Position numbers and translations under genes: made by a program | Part shown: in pieces, positions 29,754 to 39,781 of the stretch | How positions within the stretch are numbered: the stretch's first letter is position 1 | Layout of the letters: each line of letters opens with the position of its first letter | The notes under the pieces: generated by a model | The model's input: only the letters and a program-made list of their open reading frames with translations | Databases searched by the model: none | What the model was told of the DNA's origin: nothing | DNA from: Ramlibacter sp. | GTDB lineage: Bacteria > Pseudomonadota > Gammaproteobacteria > Burkholderiales > Burkholderiaceae_C | Length of the DNA stretch: 64,000 nt | Direction: 5' to 3' | NCBI GenBank assembly: GCA_019635415.1 | Contig: JAHBZN010000003.1 | Coordinates: forward strand, 186,001-250,000

Positions 29754-31697
29754 TTGTCCACGCCCCTGAGCATCCTGCAGGACGTCTTCGGCTACGAAGC
29801 CTTCCGCGGCCCGCAGGCCGGCATCATTGACCACGTCACCGCGGGCGGCGACGCGCTGGTGCTCATGCCCACGGGCGGCGGCAAAAGCCTGTGCTACCAG
29901 ATCCCGGCCATCGCGCGGCAGCAGGCCGGCCACGGCATCACCGTGGTGGTGTCGCCGTTGATCGCGCTGATGCACGACCAGGTGGGCGCGCTGCACGAGG
30001 CCGGGGTGGAGGCCGCCTTCCTCAACTCCACGCTCAGCGGCGAAGAGGCCAACGCCGTGGAAAAGCGCCTGCTGCGCGGCGACATCACGCTGCTGTATGC
30101 CGCGCCCGAGCGCGTGACCACGCCGCGCTTCCTGGCGCAGCTCGACTCGCTGCACGAGCGCGGCCGGCTCAGCCTGTTCGCCATCGACGAGGCCCACTGC
30201 GTGAGCCAGTGGGGCCACGACTTCCGGCCCGAGTACCGCGCGCTCACCGTGCTGCACGAGCGCTATCCAGGCGTGCCGCGCGTGGCGCTCACGGCCACGG
30301 CCGACGCGCTCACCCGCGAGGACATCGTGGAGCGGCTGCAGCTGCAGGACGCGCAGCAATTCGTCAGCAGCTTCGACCGGCCCAACATCCGCTACACCAT
30401 CGTCGAGAAGAAAGACCCGACGCTGCAGCTGCTGCGCTTCATCGAGCGCGAGCACGAAGGCGAGGCCGGCATCGTCTACTGCCAGTCGCGCAAACGGGTC
30501 GAGGACATCGCGCACACGCTGCAGGACGCCGGCATAAGCGCCCTGCCCTATCACGCCGGACTGGACGCCGCCGTGCGCCAGCAGCACCAGGACCGCTTCC
30601 TGCGCGAGGACGGCATCGTGATGGTGGCCACCATCGCCTTCGGCATGGGCATTGACAAGCCGGATGTGCGCTTTGTCGCGCACCTGGACATGCCCAAGAA
30701 CATCGAGGGCTACTACCAGGAGACCGGCCGGGGCGGCCGCGACGGCCTGCCCGCCGACGCCTGGATGAGCTATGGCCTGCAAGACGTGGTCAACCAACGC
30801 CGCATGATCGACGAAAGCCCTGCGGGCGAGGAGTTCAAGCAGGTCATGCGCGGCAAACTCGACGCGCTGCTGTCCCTGGCCGAGGCCGTGGACTGCCGAC
30901 GCGTGCGGCTGCTGGCGTACTTTGGAGAAACTTACCGGCGCGCCTCGTCCGCCGCCGGGCCGCCCCAAGGCGGACATGACCCCCTCGGGGGGCAGCGAGA
31001 ACACGAAGTGTCGAGCGTGGGGGCCACATGCGGCAATTGCGACAACTGCATCAGCCCGCCACAGGTCTGGGACGGCACCGACGCCGCACGCAAGCTGCTG
31101 TCCACCATCTACCGTGTGCAGCAGCAAAGCGGCATCAGTTTCGGTGCGGGCCACATCATGGACATCCTGCGCGGCAAGACCACCGAGAAGATTACCCAGT
31201 ACGGCCACGGTTCGCTCACCACTTTCGGCATCGGACGCGAGTTCAGCGAGGTCCAGCTGCGCGGCGTGCTGCGCCAGCTCATTGCCACGGGCGCGCTGGC
31301 CGTGGACGCCCAGGCGTTCAATACGCTGCAGCTCACCCCGGGCTCGCGCGCGGTGCTGCGTGGCGAGGTGCCGGTGCCCCTGCGTGAATCGGTGTCGAGT
31401 CCGGCCCCCGCCCGCGGACGCCGCGAGCGTGGCAGCCTGCGCGCTCCGGCGGCCGTGGCCGCCGCGCTTGACGACGCCGGCCAGGCGCGCTTCGAGGCGC
31501 TCAAGGCCTGGCGGGCCGAAGTGGCGCGCGCGCACAACCTGCCCGCCTACGTGATCTTTCACGACGCCACGCTCGCCTCCATCGCGGCACTGGCGCCGCA
31601 GACGCTGGCCGACCTGCAGGGCGTGAGCGGCATCGGCGCCAAGAAGCTCGAAGCCTACGGCAATGAAGTGTTGCGTGTAGTGCTACTGAAACAATAG
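29754..31697 (+). CDS. recQ: ATP-dependent DNA helicase RecQ
   Basis: A 647-residue 3'-5' helicase acting in recombination and replication-fork repair. Walker A is [10 protein letters not shown] (about residues 40-49), the DEAH-like box is [13 protein letters not shown] (about 145-157), and motif VI is [10 protein letters not shown]. The zinc-binding domain has CRR...CGNCDNC, the winged-helix domain follows, and the HRDC domain is at about 570-647. The spacing between the first and second zinc cysteines is 44 residues instead of about 16 in E. coli RecQ, because of an in-frame repeat insertion (30945-31026). The start is TTG at 29754, directly after repeat R2. The stop codon TAG lies inside repeat R3. 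Confidence 0.93.
   Translation: MSTPLSILQDVFGYEAFRGPQAGIIDHVTAGGDALVLMPTGGGKSLCYQIPAIARQQAGHGITVVVSPLIALMHDQVGALHEAGVEAAFLNSTLSGEEANAVEKRLLRGDITLLYAAPERVTTPRFLAQLDSLHERGRLSLFAIDEAHCVSQWGHDFRPEYRALTVLHERYPGVPRVALTATADALTREDIVERLQLQDAQQFVSSFDRPNIRYTIVEKKDPTLQLLRFIEREHEGEAGIVYCQSRKRVEDIAHTLQDAGISALPYHAGLDAAVRQQHQDRFLREDGIVMVATIAFGMGIDKPDVRFVAHLDMPKNIEGYYQETGRGGRDGLPADAWMSYGLQDVVNQRRMIDESPAGEEFKQVMRGKLDALLSLAEAVDCRRVRLLAYFGETYRRASSAAGPPQGGHDPLGGQREHEVSSVGATCGNCDNCISPPQVWDGTDAARKLLSTIYRVQQQSGISFGAGHIMDILRGKTTEKITQYGHGSLTTFGIGREFSEVQLRGVLRQLIATGALAVDAQAFNTLQLTPGSRAVLRGEVPVPLRESVSSPAPARGRRERGSLRAPAAVAAALDDAGQARFEALKAWRAEVARAHNLPAYVIFHDATLASIAALAPQTLADLQGVSGIGAKKLEAYGNEVLRVVLLKQ
30945..31026 (+). repeat. 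GC-rich hairpin repeat inserted in frame in recQ
   Basis: About 84 bases made of successive small palindromes: CCGCC CCAA GGCGG, then CCCCC TC GGGGG, then ACAC GAA GTGT, ending CGAGCGTGGGGGCC. I associate this pattern with an intergenic repeat common in Comamonadaceae genomes (memory, not checked). Here it is translated and adds about 28 residues ([14 protein letters not shown] and flanks) between two zinc ligands of RecQ. Confidence 0.65.
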
Positions 31698-31735
31698 CAC
31701 GCAGTGGCCGCTGGGCAAGGGCTACAGGCCTATTA
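31682..31735 (+). repeat. Dispersed repeat copy R3
   Basis: Head GCTACTGAAACAATAGC (31682-31698), then AGTGGCCGCTGGGCAAGGGC and the ending AGGCCTATT. The TAG stop codon of recQ (31695-31697) lies in the head hairpin. It fills the space to the converging AAA gene. Confidence 0.8.
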
Positions 31736-31737
31736 AC

Positions 31738-34038
31738 CTATTGAATGAAGCCCATGCCGCGGTTTTCGCGCACTTCGGGCTTGATGCGATGCTCGGCTTC
31801 GAGCTGCTCGATGAATTCGTCAGGGCTGAAGGCGACCGCGAGGATGTCCACCTGCCGCTTGACGGCCGCAAAGTCACCGGGGCACAGCTGGTCGAGCCGG
31901 GCCAGCCGCTCGGACAAGCCGGGCGTGAGCCGCGCCGCATCGCCAGCCAGCGCCTCGGTCACGAACATCTTTTCGCGCTGCGCCGCGGTCAGCGGCTTGA
32001 ACTTGATCTTGAAGGTGAACCGGCGCAGCGCCGCCTGGTCGATCCGGTCCAGCAGGTTGGTGGTGCAGACAAAGATGCCCCGGAAGCGCTCCATGCCCTG
32101 AAGCATCTCGTTGACCTCGGTCACCTCGTAGCTGCGCTGCGCGCCGCGGCGGTCCTGCAGGAAGCTGTCGGCCTCGTCGAGCAGCAGCACGGCCTTCTCG
32201 GCCTCGGCTTCGCGGAACATGGCGGCCATGTTCTGCTCGGTCTCGCCCACGAACTTGCTCATCAGGTCACTGGCCTGCTTGACGATCAGCGGCCGCTCCA
32301 GCGCACGCGCGATGTGCTCGGCCAGCGCCGTCTTGCCGGTGCCCGGAGCGCCATAGAAACACAGCGTGCCGTGCCCGCGCGACCTGAGCGCGGCGACGAT
32401 GCGCGGCACCTCGAAGCGCGTTTCGACATGCAGCATGTCCAGGTCCCAGGTGGTCACGCTCAGCCGCCCGCCCGCAGCCTGCGCGCGGTTGCCCAGCGCC
32501 TGGTCGGCGTTGCGCAGCTGGCGGTCGATCAGGGCCTCGGTGTCCAGGGTGTCGGAGCGCGCCAGGCTGGCGAAGCGCACGGCCGTACGGATCTGCGCAG
32601 GCGTCAGGCCCCGGCGCTCGGTGAGCCGCGCCACGAACGCGTCCGACACGGGCACGCCCTCCAGCGTCTTGCGCACCAGCCCCTCGCGCGCGCCCGGCGG
32701 CGGCGACTTGAGCTCCAGGTGGTAGGCAAAGCGCCGGCGAAAGGCCGGGTCGATCTGCTCGATGCGGTTGGTAACCCACAGCGTGGGCACGGCGTTGGAC
32801 TCCAGGATCTGGTTGACCCAGGCCTTGCCGCTGACCGAACCGCTGGCGGGCGCGGCAATCTGCTCGGCACGCGCCATGAGCTGGGCGGCCTCGGAGCTGA
32901 TCGGGGGGAACACGTCCTCGACCTCGTCGAACAGCAGCGCGGCCTGCGCGCTGCCTTTGAGAAACACCTGTGCAATCTGCAGCGAGCGGTAGCGGTCACG
33001 CCCGCTCAGGGAATTGCCATCGCGATCGGCGTACTCGACCTCGAACAGCTCCAGCCCCGCGGCCTGCGCCACGACCTTGGCCAGCTCGGTCTTGCCGGTG
33101 CCGGGCGGGCCGTACAGCAGCACGTTGACGCCGGGCTCCTTGCGCTCCACGGCGTTGCGCAACAGCGCGCACAGCACCTGCACGTCTTCCTCTACAAAAC
33201 TGAAGTCGCGCAGCGCGAGCCCGCTCTTGGCGCAGGGGCGCGTGAACACGGCCATGAGTTCGTTCTGGTCACGGTACTCGCGCATCAGCACGGGAGGCAG
33301 CTTCTCGCTGACCTTCATGAGGTCGGCCAGGTCGGTGATGTTGTGCTCGGAGATCAGGTTCTCGACCAGACCGATGCGCTCCAGCCGCGAGCCGGCGCGC
33401 AGGGCCTCGCCGACCTCGGTGGCATTGACGCCGGCGATCTCGGCAATGGCGGCATAGGCCTCGGGTGCATTGCTGACCTTGAACTCCACCAGGATGCTGC
33501 GCAGATCGCGCTGGTAGCGCGCGAGCGTGCCGTACAGCAGCAGGGCGCGCTCGGCGCGGTTGAGCTGCAAAAGGCCCGAAAGGGCATCGATGTTTTTTTC
33601 GACCAGCGTGCTTTGTTTCTTCAGGGCCTGGGTCAGCCAGTCGCCGGTGACGGCCAGCACCGAGAGCAGGTCCTTGGGCGCGTCCTTGGCGTATTCGTCG
33701 AGGTAGAAGAACAGCGTGCCTTCTTCATAGGGGCCGCGCCAGACGCCATGGCGCTCCAGGAAATCCGGTGTGGCCAGCGCCTCGTGGCCGCGCCAGAACT
33801 CGTTGTCCTTGCAGCGGCGCTCCAGAAACTCGCGCAACCGCTGCAGGGCCGGCGCCGGCCAGGCAAGGTGGCGGCCCGCCAGCGAGAGCAGGCCATTGAG
33901 GTCGCGCCGCACATTGAACTTGGCGCCCTGCTTGGCGGCCAGCGTGAGCACGAAATGCGAGCACATGAGGTCCAGCACCGGCGCATCCTTGAGCCCGGGA
34001 GAGGGTAGTACCTGTGGATCCATGGAACGCTTGACCAT
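31738..34038 (-). CDS. Double-AAA-domain ATPase
   Basis: A 766-residue cytoplasmic protein. The ATG at 34038 is chosen for its ribosome site GGAGG (34050-34046); the frame stays open further upstream as antisense of the next gene. Residues 1-280 are helical and of unknown type. AAA domain 1 has Walker A GPPGTGKTE near residue 309 and Walker B LLFDEVEDVF. Domain 2 has Walker A GAPGTGKTA near 564 and Walker B LLLDEADSFL, followed by arginine-finger candidates (AALRRFTFKIKF). Both sites look active. It is likely a hexameric remodelling ATPase, but the client is unknown; no partner gene is adjacent. It is divergent from threonine ammonia-lyase. Confidence 0.85.
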   Translation of the reverse strand: MVKRSMDPQVLPSPGLKDAPVLDLMCSHFVLTLAAKQGAKFNVRRDLNGLLSLAGRHLAWPAPALQRLREFLERRCKDNEFWRGHEALATPDFLERHGVWRGPYEEGTLFFYLDEYAKDAPKDLLSVLAVTGDWLTQALKKQSTLVEKNIDALSGLLQLNRAERALLLYGTLARYQRDLRSILVEFKVSNAPEAYAAIAEIAGVNATEVGEALRAGSRLERIGLVENLISEHNITDLADLMKVSEKLPPVLMREYRDQNELMAVFTRPCAKSGLALRDFSFVEEDVQVLCALLRNAVERKEPGVNVLLYGPPGTGKTELAKVVAQAAGLELFEVEYADRDGNSLSGRDRYRSLQIAQVFLKGSAQAALLFDEVEDVFPPISSEAAQLMARAEQIAAPASGSVSGKAWVNQILESNAVPTLWVTNRIEQIDPAFRRRFAYHLELKSPPPGAREGLVRKTLEGVPVSDAFVARLTERRGLTPAQIRTAVRFASLARSDTLDTEALIDRQLRNADQALGNRAQAAGGRLSVTTWDLDMLHVETRFEVPRIVAALRSRGHGTLCFYGAPGTGKTALAEHIARALERPLIVKQASDLMSKFVGETEQNMAAMFREAEAEKAVLLLDEADSFLQDRRGAQRSYEVTEVNEMLQGMERFRGIFVCTTNLLDRIDQAALRRFTFKIKFKPLTAAQREKMFVTEALAGDAARLTPGLSERLARLDQLCPGDFAAVKRQVDILAVAFSPDEFIEQLEAEHRIKPEVRENRGMGFIQ

Positions 34039-34159
34039 CGAAAAGCCTCCGGCATGGGTGCATGCCAATTCCACAATAACGCAGACTGAACCAACATGGA
34101 AGACACTGATTGTGGGAAAACCGCGACGTTGTGCGGGCTTTACCCGCGACAATGCCGCG

Positions 34160-35356
34160 ATGGTTGAACTCTCCGACATACGGCAGGCGGCCGAGCGCCT
34201 GCGCGGCCAGGTGCTGGACACGCCCTGTGTGGAATCACGCACGCTCTCGCAGATCGTGGGCGCACAGGTGTTCCTCAAGTTCGAGAACCTGCAATTCACT
34301 GCTTCGTTCAAGGAGCGTGGCGCCTGCAACAAGCTGGCGCAACTCGGGGCCGACGCGGCCGCCGGCGTGATTGCGATGAGCGCGGGCAACCATGCCCAGG
34401 GCGTGGCCTACCACGCGCAGCGGCTCGGCCTGCGGGCCGTGATCGTCATGCCGCGGTTCACACCGGGGGTGAAGGTGGAGCGCACGCGCGGCTTCGGCGC
34501 CGAGGTGGTGCTGCATGGCGACACGCTGGACGAGGCGCGCCAGCATGCGCTGGCATTGGCGCAGCAGCAGCAACTGACCTTCGTGCACCCCTTTGATGAC
34601 GAGGCCATCATCGCGGGCCAGGGCACGGTCGGGCTGGAGATGTTGCAGGCGGTGCCGGAGCTCGACACCCTGGTCATCGCGGTCGGCGGGGGCGGGCTGA
34701 TCTCGGGCGTGGCCACGGCCGCGCGCGCCCTCAAGCCGGGCCTGCAGATCATCGGCGTGCAAACCCAGCGCTTTCCGGGCATGTTCAATGCAATCAAGCA
34801 GGCCGCGCTGCCCATCGGCCAGAGCTCGATTGCCGAGGGCATCGCCGTGGCGTCGCCCGGCCAGCTCACACGGCAGATCGTGGCGCAGCAGGTGGACGAC
34901 CTGCTGCTGGTGGATGAAGGCGACATCGAGCAGGCCATCGTGATGCTGCTCGAGATCGAGAAGACCCTGGTGGAAGGGGCCGGTGCCGCGGGCCTGGCCG
35001 CGCTGCTCAAGTACCCTGACCGTTTCGCCGGCAGGAAGGTCGGCCTGATCCTGTGCGGCGGCAACATCGACCCGCTGCTGCTGGCCGCCATCATCGAGCG
35101 CGGCATGGTGCGCGCTGGCCGGCTGGCCCGCATCCGCGTGAGCGCGCGCGACGTGCCCGGCTCGCTGGCACGCATCACCGCGCTGGTCAGCGAGGCCGGC
35201 GCCAACATCGATGAAGTGCACCACCAGCGCGCCTTCACGACGCTGGCCGCCCAAAGCGTGGAAGTGGAGCTGGTCCTCCAGACGCGGGGCCGCGACCACG
35301 TGAGCCAGGTGCTGGCGCAGCTCAATGCGGCGGGATTGCAGGCCACGGCCCTCTGA
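34160..35356 (+). CDS. Threonine ammonia-lyase with ACT domain
   Basis: A 398-residue PLP enzyme converting threonine to 2-oxobutanoate and ammonia. The PLP lysine is in TASFKERGA near residue 53, the glycine-rich phosphate loop is VGGGGLISG near 178, and AMSAGNHAQGVA is the substrate loop. Residues about 325-398 form a single ACT domain (RISVRARDVPGSL-like; SEAGANIDEVHH), which sets it apart from the longer two-ACT IlvA. This shorter form is common in many bacteria as the ilvA or tdcB equivalent. The ATG at 34160 gives the canonical N-terminus (VELSDIRQAAERL); the frame is open upstream only by chance. Confidence 0.92.
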   Translation: MVELSDIRQAAERLRGQVLDTPCVESRTLSQIVGAQVFLKFENLQFTASFKERGACNKLAQLGADAAAGVIAMSAGNHAQGVAYHAQRLGLRAVIVMPRFTPGVKVERTRGFGAEVVLHGDTLDEARQHALALAQQQQLTFVHPFDDEAIIAGQGTVGLEMLQAVPELDTLVIAVGGGGLISGVATAARALKPGLQIIGVQTQRFPGMFNAIKQAALPIGQSSIAEGIAVASPGQLTRQIVAQQVDDLLLVDEGDIEQAIVMLLEIEKTLVEGAGAAGLAALLKYPDRFAGRKVGLILCGGNIDPLLLAAIIERGMVRAGRLARIRVSARDVPGSLARITALVSEAGANIDEVHHQRAFTTLAAQSVEVELVLQTRGRDHVSQVLAQLNAAGLQATAL

Positions 35357-35439
35357 TCAGGCCGGCTTCGAAGGTTGACGCTGGCGCGTCGGGTCTGTCA
35401 TCATGGTCCGCACCGGACATTGACTCAAGGAGAAGCACC

Positions 35440-36903
35440 ATGGATACCGCCGCCCTCACCCAATCAATGCAAACCAGCCTGGGCCAGCATGTGCCCCATC
35501 TGCTCGGTGCCCTGGTCATGCTGCTGGTCGGCTGGTTCATCGCGGTCGCCCTGCGTGCCGCCGTGCGGCGGGGACTTGGTCTGGTGGGACTCAACCGCCA
35601 TTTCACCGGCATGACCGGACAGACGCTGGACCTGGAGGCCGTGCTGGCCGTGGCGGTGTTCTGGGTCGTGCTGCTGCTCACGCTTGCCGGGGTGTTCAAC
35701 ACGCTGGACCTGGGCATGCTGAGCAACCCCTTCGCCGCGCTCACCACCCAGCTCTTCGAGTATGCGCCGCGCCTGCTGGCCGGTCTGCTGCTGGCGCTGC
35801 TGGCTTGGCTGGCCGCCTCGATCGCACGGGCCGCGGTCAACAAGGCCCTGCAGGCGACCACGCTGGATGAAAAGCTGTCCGAGCACGCGGGCATGGCGCC
35901 CATCAGCCAGGGGCTGGGCCAGATCGTTTTCTGGCTGGTGGTGCTGCTGTTCCTGCCGGCCATCCTCAATGCGCTGCAGATGCAGGGCCTGCTCGAGCCC
36001 CTGCGCGCCATGCTGACCAAGACGCTGGACATGCTGCCCAACGCCTTCGCGGCCCTCATCATCGCGGGCGTCGGCTGGATCGTGGCCCATGTGCTGCGCA
36101 GCCTGGTCACCGGGCTGTCGCGCGGCGCGGGCGTGGACCAGCTTGGCGGCCGTGCCGGACTGGCGCCCACGGTGCAGCTGTCGAGCGTACTCGGCGCGCT
36201 GGTGTTCATCGTGGTGCTGGTGCCCTCGCTGATTGCGGCGCTGGACGCCCTGAAGATCGAGGCCATCTCGCGCCCCGCCATCGACATGCTCAATGTCATG
36301 ATGCTGTCGGTGCCGCGCATCATCGCCGCCGGGTTGATCCTCGTCATCACCTGGGTGGTCGCTTCGTTTGCGTCCCGTCTGCTGGCCGGCCTGCTTGCGG
36401 CCGCGGGCTTTGACACGCTGCCGGCCCGCGTCAGCCTGGCCCATGCGTTCGAGAAGACCAGCGCCTCGGTGCTGGTGGGCCGGGTGGCCCTGTTCTTCGC
36501 CATGCTGTTCGCCACGGTGGAAGCGGCCGACCAGCTCGGCTTCCACCGCGTGAGCGATGTGGTCACCACCTTCATCCGGTTCGGCGGTGACGTGCTGCTG
36601 GGCTCGGCCATTCTGGTCATCGGCTTCCTGCTGGCCAACGTGGCCTATGAAGCCATTGACCGCGCCAGCGGCGCCCACACCAAGGGGCTGGCGCGCATCG
36701 GGCGGTACGCGATCCTGGCGCTGGTCATTGCCATGGGCCTGCGCGCCATGGGCATCGCCGACGACATCGTCAATCTTGCGTTTGGCCTCACGCTGGGCGC
36801 TGTGGCAGTCGCGGTGGCGCTGTCGTTCGGCCTGGGGGGGCGCGAGGCCGCCGGCAAGCTCATGGAGCACTGGCTCAGCAAGCTGCGCGGCGGTGACCAG
36901 TGA
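35440..36903 (+). CDS. Mechanosensitive-channel-related membrane protein (conserved TM-helix repeat family)
   Basis: A 487-residue inner-membrane protein. It has a repeated unit of one or two helices followed by an amphipathic segment (for example LLVGWFIAVALRAAVRRGL, then LLLALLAWLAASIARAAV, then LIIAGVGWIVAHVLRSLV, then LILVITWVVASFASRLLA). This is the TM-helix repeat seen in small MscS-related proteins such as CmpX. The last helix is followed by SFGLGGREAAGKLMEHW, which resembles the end of the MscS pore helix (FGLGGR). The large cytoplasmic MscS vestibule is absent. A role in osmotic or envelope stress is likely. The thioesterase gene overlaps its stop codon. Confidence 0.8.
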   Translation: MDTAALTQSMQTSLGQHVPHLLGALVMLLVGWFIAVALRAAVRRGLGLVGLNRHFTGMTGQTLDLEAVLAVAVFWVVLLLTLAGVFNTLDLGMLSNPFAALTTQLFEYAPRLLAGLLLALLAWLAASIARAAVNKALQATTLDEKLSEHAGMAPISQGLGQIVFWLVVLLFLPAILNALQMQGLLEPLRAMLTKTLDMLPNAFAALIIAGVGWIVAHVLRSLVTGLSRGAGVDQLGGRAGLAPTVQLSSVLGALVFIVVLVPSLIAALDALKIEAISRPAIDMLNVMMLSVPRIIAAGLILVITWVVASFASRLLAGLLAAAGFDTLPARVSLAHAFEKTSASVLVGRVALFFAMLFATVEAADQLGFHRVSDVVTTFIRFGGDVLLGSAILVIGFLLANVAYEAIDRASGAHTKGLARIGRYAILALVIAMGLRAMGIADDIVNLAFGLTLGAVAVAVALSFGLGGREAAGKLMEHWLSKLRGGDQ

Positions 36904-37322
36904 GCGCCGGGACTGGCGTGAGCCGGGAGCGGCTGCAATCCGCGCTGACGGAGTATTTCGCGCCTTGGGTTCAGGCCCTGTCGCTGCAGGTGGAGGCGTT
37001 TGACGCCGACAGCGTGACGCTGCGCCTGCCCCAGAGCGACCAGCTGTCGCGCGTGGGCGGCATGCTCTGCGGGCAGGCCATGATGGCCGCTGCCGACACG
37101 GCCATGGTGCTCGCCCTGATCAACCAGTTCGGCGCATTCCGGCCTTGCACCACGGTCCAGATGAACAGCAGCTTCCTCAAGCCGCTGTCAGGGCAGGATG
37201 CGCTGGTACAGGCCCGGGTGCTGCGCGCCGGCAAGTCGCTGGCCTTTGGCGAGATCGACCTGCGGGGGGCTCAGGACGGCCGCAGCGTGAGCCGCGCCAC
37301 CACCACCTATGCCCTGCTCTGA
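36900..37322 (+). CDS. PaaI-type hotdog thioesterase
   Basis: A 140-residue hotdog-fold protein of the acyl-CoA thioesterase type. GGMLCGQAMMAAADTAMVLAL carries the central helix of the fold (about residues 52-72), with the acidic residue in AADTAM expected to be catalytic. TTVQMNSSFLKPL forms the strand with the asparagine-bearing turn. The GTG start at 36900 overlaps the stop of the channel gene (GTGA), suggesting translational coupling. A second GTG at 36918 is possible. The natural acyl substrate cannot be inferred. Confidence 0.85.
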   Translation: MSAGTGVSRERLQSALTEYFAPWVQALSLQVEAFDADSVTLRLPQSDQLSRVGGMLCGQAMMAAADTAMVLALINQFGAFRPCTTVQMNSSFLKPLSGQDALVQARVLRAGKSLAFGEIDLRGAQDGRSVSRATTTYALL

Positions 37323-37369
37323 CCGGGCAGGGTAAAATCGGGCCAGTTTTTGACATTTTGAGGTTTCCC

Positions 37370-37516
37370 ATGTCCAGCCACAGCCACGATCACACTCCCG
37401 CACAAGCCCCGGCCGATGCCGTGGAAGCCATTGTTCCCGTGATTCCGATGGTGCTGCCCGTGGTGGGCGGTGTGCTGATGTTCCTGCTGGCCTTCATCGC
37501 CGTCTACATGGCCTGA
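37370..37516 (+). CDS. Small single-helix membrane protein
   Basis: A 48-residue protein. The ATG at 37370 has GAGG at 6 bases upstream. The N-terminal half is hydrophilic with three histidines (SSHSHDH); the C-terminal half is one hydrophobic helix ([20 protein letters not shown]). It is followed by a strong terminator, which supports a real short transcript. The function is unknown. Confidence 0.7.
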   Translation: MSSHSHDHTPAQAPADAVEAIVPVIPMVLPVVGGVLMFLLAFIAVYMA

Positions 37517-37539
37517 CCCCCCGGAAACCCCGACTGCCA

Positions 37540-37573
37540 AGCGCCTGTGTGGGCTCCACACAGGCGCTTTTTT
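37540..37573 (+). terminator. Strong rho-independent terminator
   Basis: AGCGCCTGTGTGG (37540-37552), loop GCT, CCACACAGGCGCT (37556-37568), then six T. A perfect 13-bp stem after the 48-residue gene. Confidence 0.95.
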
Positions 37574-37850
37574 GTCGCCACTCCGGCCATACTGGCGACG
37601 AATAACCCAATGCAGGTTTTGCATAACTATTGGTCGGGTAGACAGGCAGAAGCAGGGGTGGTTTCATAAAATTGACACCCCAGCCGACCACGCGGACCGT
37701 GAAACATCCTTCACAACCCTGAGTTGCCGACCCCGCAACCCCCGCCCGCCGGCTGAGCTGCAACAAGCCGTTTTCTCAAAGGCCGCTCTCACCCTTTCCT
37801 GCCTCCGAGCTCCCTTTGAAAAGACGATTTTCAAACTCTGGAGCTATTGG
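37574..37850 (+). other. Leader region of the PEP carboxykinase gene
   Basis: 277 bases without a gene between the terminator and pckG. A TTGACA-like box occurs near 37670, but no good -10 box at the right distance was seen. No riboswitch was recognised. The ribosome site GGAG is at 37840-37843. Confidence 0.4.
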
Positions 37851-39701
37851 ATGAACTCTCCCGTGATGCAGGGCCTGAACCTCAACGCCCCCGCCTTCGT
37901 GAAGAACGCAAAGCTGATTGCCTGGGTGGCCGACATGGCCGCGCTGTGCAAGCCCGACAGCATCTACTGGTGCGACGGCAGCGAGGAAGAATATGCCCGC
38001 CTGTGCCAGCAACTGGTGGACGCCGGCACCTTCCGCAAGCTGGACCCCATCAAGCGCCCCAACTCCTTCCTGGCCTGCTCCGACCCCACCGACGTGGCCC
38101 GCGTCGAGGACCGCACCTTCATCTGCTCGCAGAACAAGGAAGACGCCGGCCCCACCAACAACTGGATGGCTCCCGCTGAAATGCGCGCCACGCTTCAGCC
38201 CCTGTTCGACGGCTGCATGAAGGGCCGCACGATGTACGTGGTGCCGTTCTCGATGGGCCCGCTGGGCTCGCCCATCGCCCACATCGGCATCGAGCTGTCC
38301 GACAGCCCCTACGTGGCCGTCAACATGAAGATCATGACCCGCATGGGCAAGGCGGTCTACGACGTGCTGGGCGTGGACGGCGAGTTCGTCCCCTGCGTGC
38401 ACACCGTGGGCGCGCCCCTGGCCGACGGCCAGGCCGACGTGAAGTGGCCGTGCAACAAGACCAAGTACATCGTCCACTACCCCGAAACGCGCGAGATCTG
38501 GTCGTATGGCTCGGGCTACGGCGGCAACGCGCTGCTGGGCAAGAAGTGCTTTGCGCTGCGCATCGCCTCGACCATGGGTCGGGACGAAGGCTGGCTGGCC
38601 GAGCACATGCTGATCCTGGGCGTGACCAGCCCCGAGGGCAAGAAGTACCACGTGGCGGCCGCATTCCCCAGCGCATGTGGCAAGACCAATTTCGCCATGC
38701 TGATCCCGCCCAAGGGCTTCGACGGCTGGAAGGTCACCACCATCGGCGACGACATCGCCTGGATCAAGCCCCAGGCCGACGGCACGCTGCGCGCCATCAA
38801 CCCCGAAGCGGGCTATTTCGGCGTCGCACCGGGCACCAACACGCTGACCAACCCCAACTGCATGGCCAGCCTAGACAAGAACGTGATCTTCACCAACGTG
38901 GCACTCACCGATGACGGCGACGTGTGGTGGGAGGGCATGGGCGACGCCCCGGCCCACGCCATCGACTGGCAAGGGCAGGACTGGACCCCCCAGATCGCCA
39001 AGGAGACCGGTGCCAAGGCCGCCCATCCCAACGCCCGCTTCACCGTGTCGGCTGTCAACAACCCCGCGCTGGACACGGCCTGGGACGACCCCAAGGGCGT
39101 GAAGATCGACGCCTTCATTTTCGGTGGCCGCCGCTCCACCACCGTGCCGCTGGTCACCGAGGCCCGAAACTGGACCGAAGGTGTCTACATGGCCGCCACC
39201 ATGGGCTCCGAGACCACCGCCGCGGCCACCGGCCAGGCGGGTGTGGTGCGCCGCGACCCGTTCGCCATGCTGCCGTTCATGGGCTACAACATGAGCGACT
39301 ATTTCCAGCACTGGCTGGACCTGGGCAAGAAGCTGGCCGCCTCGGGCGCCACGCTGCCGCGCATTTACACCACCAACTGGTTCCGCAAGGGCGAGGACGG
39401 CAAGTTCGTCTGGCCCGGCTACGGCGAGAACATGCGCGTGCTCAAGTGGATGATCGACCGCATCGAGGGCAAGGCCTCCGGCCAGGAGCATGTGTTTGGC
39501 GTGAGCCCGGCCTATGAGGAGCTCAACTGGACCGGCCTGAGCTTCACGCCCGAGCAGTTCCAGACGGTGACCAGCATCGACAAGGCCGCCTGGCAGAAGG
39601 AACTGGCGCTTCACGCCGAGCTGTTCCAGCAACTGGCCTACCACCTGCCGGCCGAGCTGAGCGAGACCAAGGAGCGCATCGAACAGCGCCTCGCCGCCTG
39701 A
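37851..39701 (+). CDS. pckG: Phosphoenolpyruvate carboxykinase (GTP)
   Basis: A 616-residue cytoplasmic enzyme converting oxaloacetate and GTP to PEP, the first committed step of gluconeogenesis from C4 acids. The P-loop is [12 protein letters not shown] (about residues 272-283), containing the reactive cysteine of the GTP-type enzymes. The metal-binding and guanine-binding segments include [10 protein letters not shown] and [19 protein letters not shown]. The length matches the GTP family (about 600) and not the ATP type (about 540). The ATG at 37851 has GGAG at 7 bases. It stands alone between two terminators. Confidence 0.95.
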   Translation: MNSPVMQGLNLNAPAFVKNAKLIAWVADMAALCKPDSIYWCDGSEEEYARLCQQLVDAGTFRKLDPIKRPNSFLACSDPTDVARVEDRTFICSQNKEDAGPTNNWMAPAEMRATLQPLFDGCMKGRTMYVVPFSMGPLGSPIAHIGIELSDSPYVAVNMKIMTRMGKAVYDVLGVDGEFVPCVHTVGAPLADGQADVKWPCNKTKYIVHYPETREIWSYGSGYGGNALLGKKCFALRIASTMGRDEGWLAEHMLILGVTSPEGKKYHVAAAFPSACGKTNFAMLIPPKGFDGWKVTTIGDDIAWIKPQADGTLRAINPEAGYFGVAPGTNTLTNPNCMASLDKNVIFTNVALTDDGDVWWEGMGDAPAHAIDWQGQDWTPQIAKETGAKAAHPNARFTVSAVNNPALDTAWDDPKGVKIDAFIFGGRRSTTVPLVTEARNWTEGVYMAATMGSETTAAATGQAGVVRRDPFAMLPFMGYNMSDYFQHWLDLGKKLAASGATLPRIYTTNWFRKGEDGKFVWPGYGENMRVLKWMIDRIEGKASGQEHVFGVSPAYEELNWTGLSFTPEQFQTVTSIDKAAWQKELALHAELFQQLAYHLPAELSETKERIEQRLAA

Positions 39702-39717
39702 GTGAGTCGGCCCCAAT

Positions 39718-39745
39718 AAAAAAGCCACCTTGCGGTGGCTTTTTT
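39718..39745. terminator. Bidirectional terminator
   Basis: A run of A (39718-39723), AGCCACC, loop TTGC, GGTGGCT (39734-39740), then a run of T to 39745. The T run serves pckG from the left; the A run is a T run on the minus strand and serves the small genes from the right. Confidence 0.9.
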
Positions 39746-39781
39746 CATGTCTGCCGCTCCGGGGAGCGGCATGGCCGGCAA

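Noticed and set aside
29730..31562. A minus-strand open frame of 610 codons antisense to recQ
   Set aside because: Composition-driven shadow; recQ motifs are all on the plus strand.
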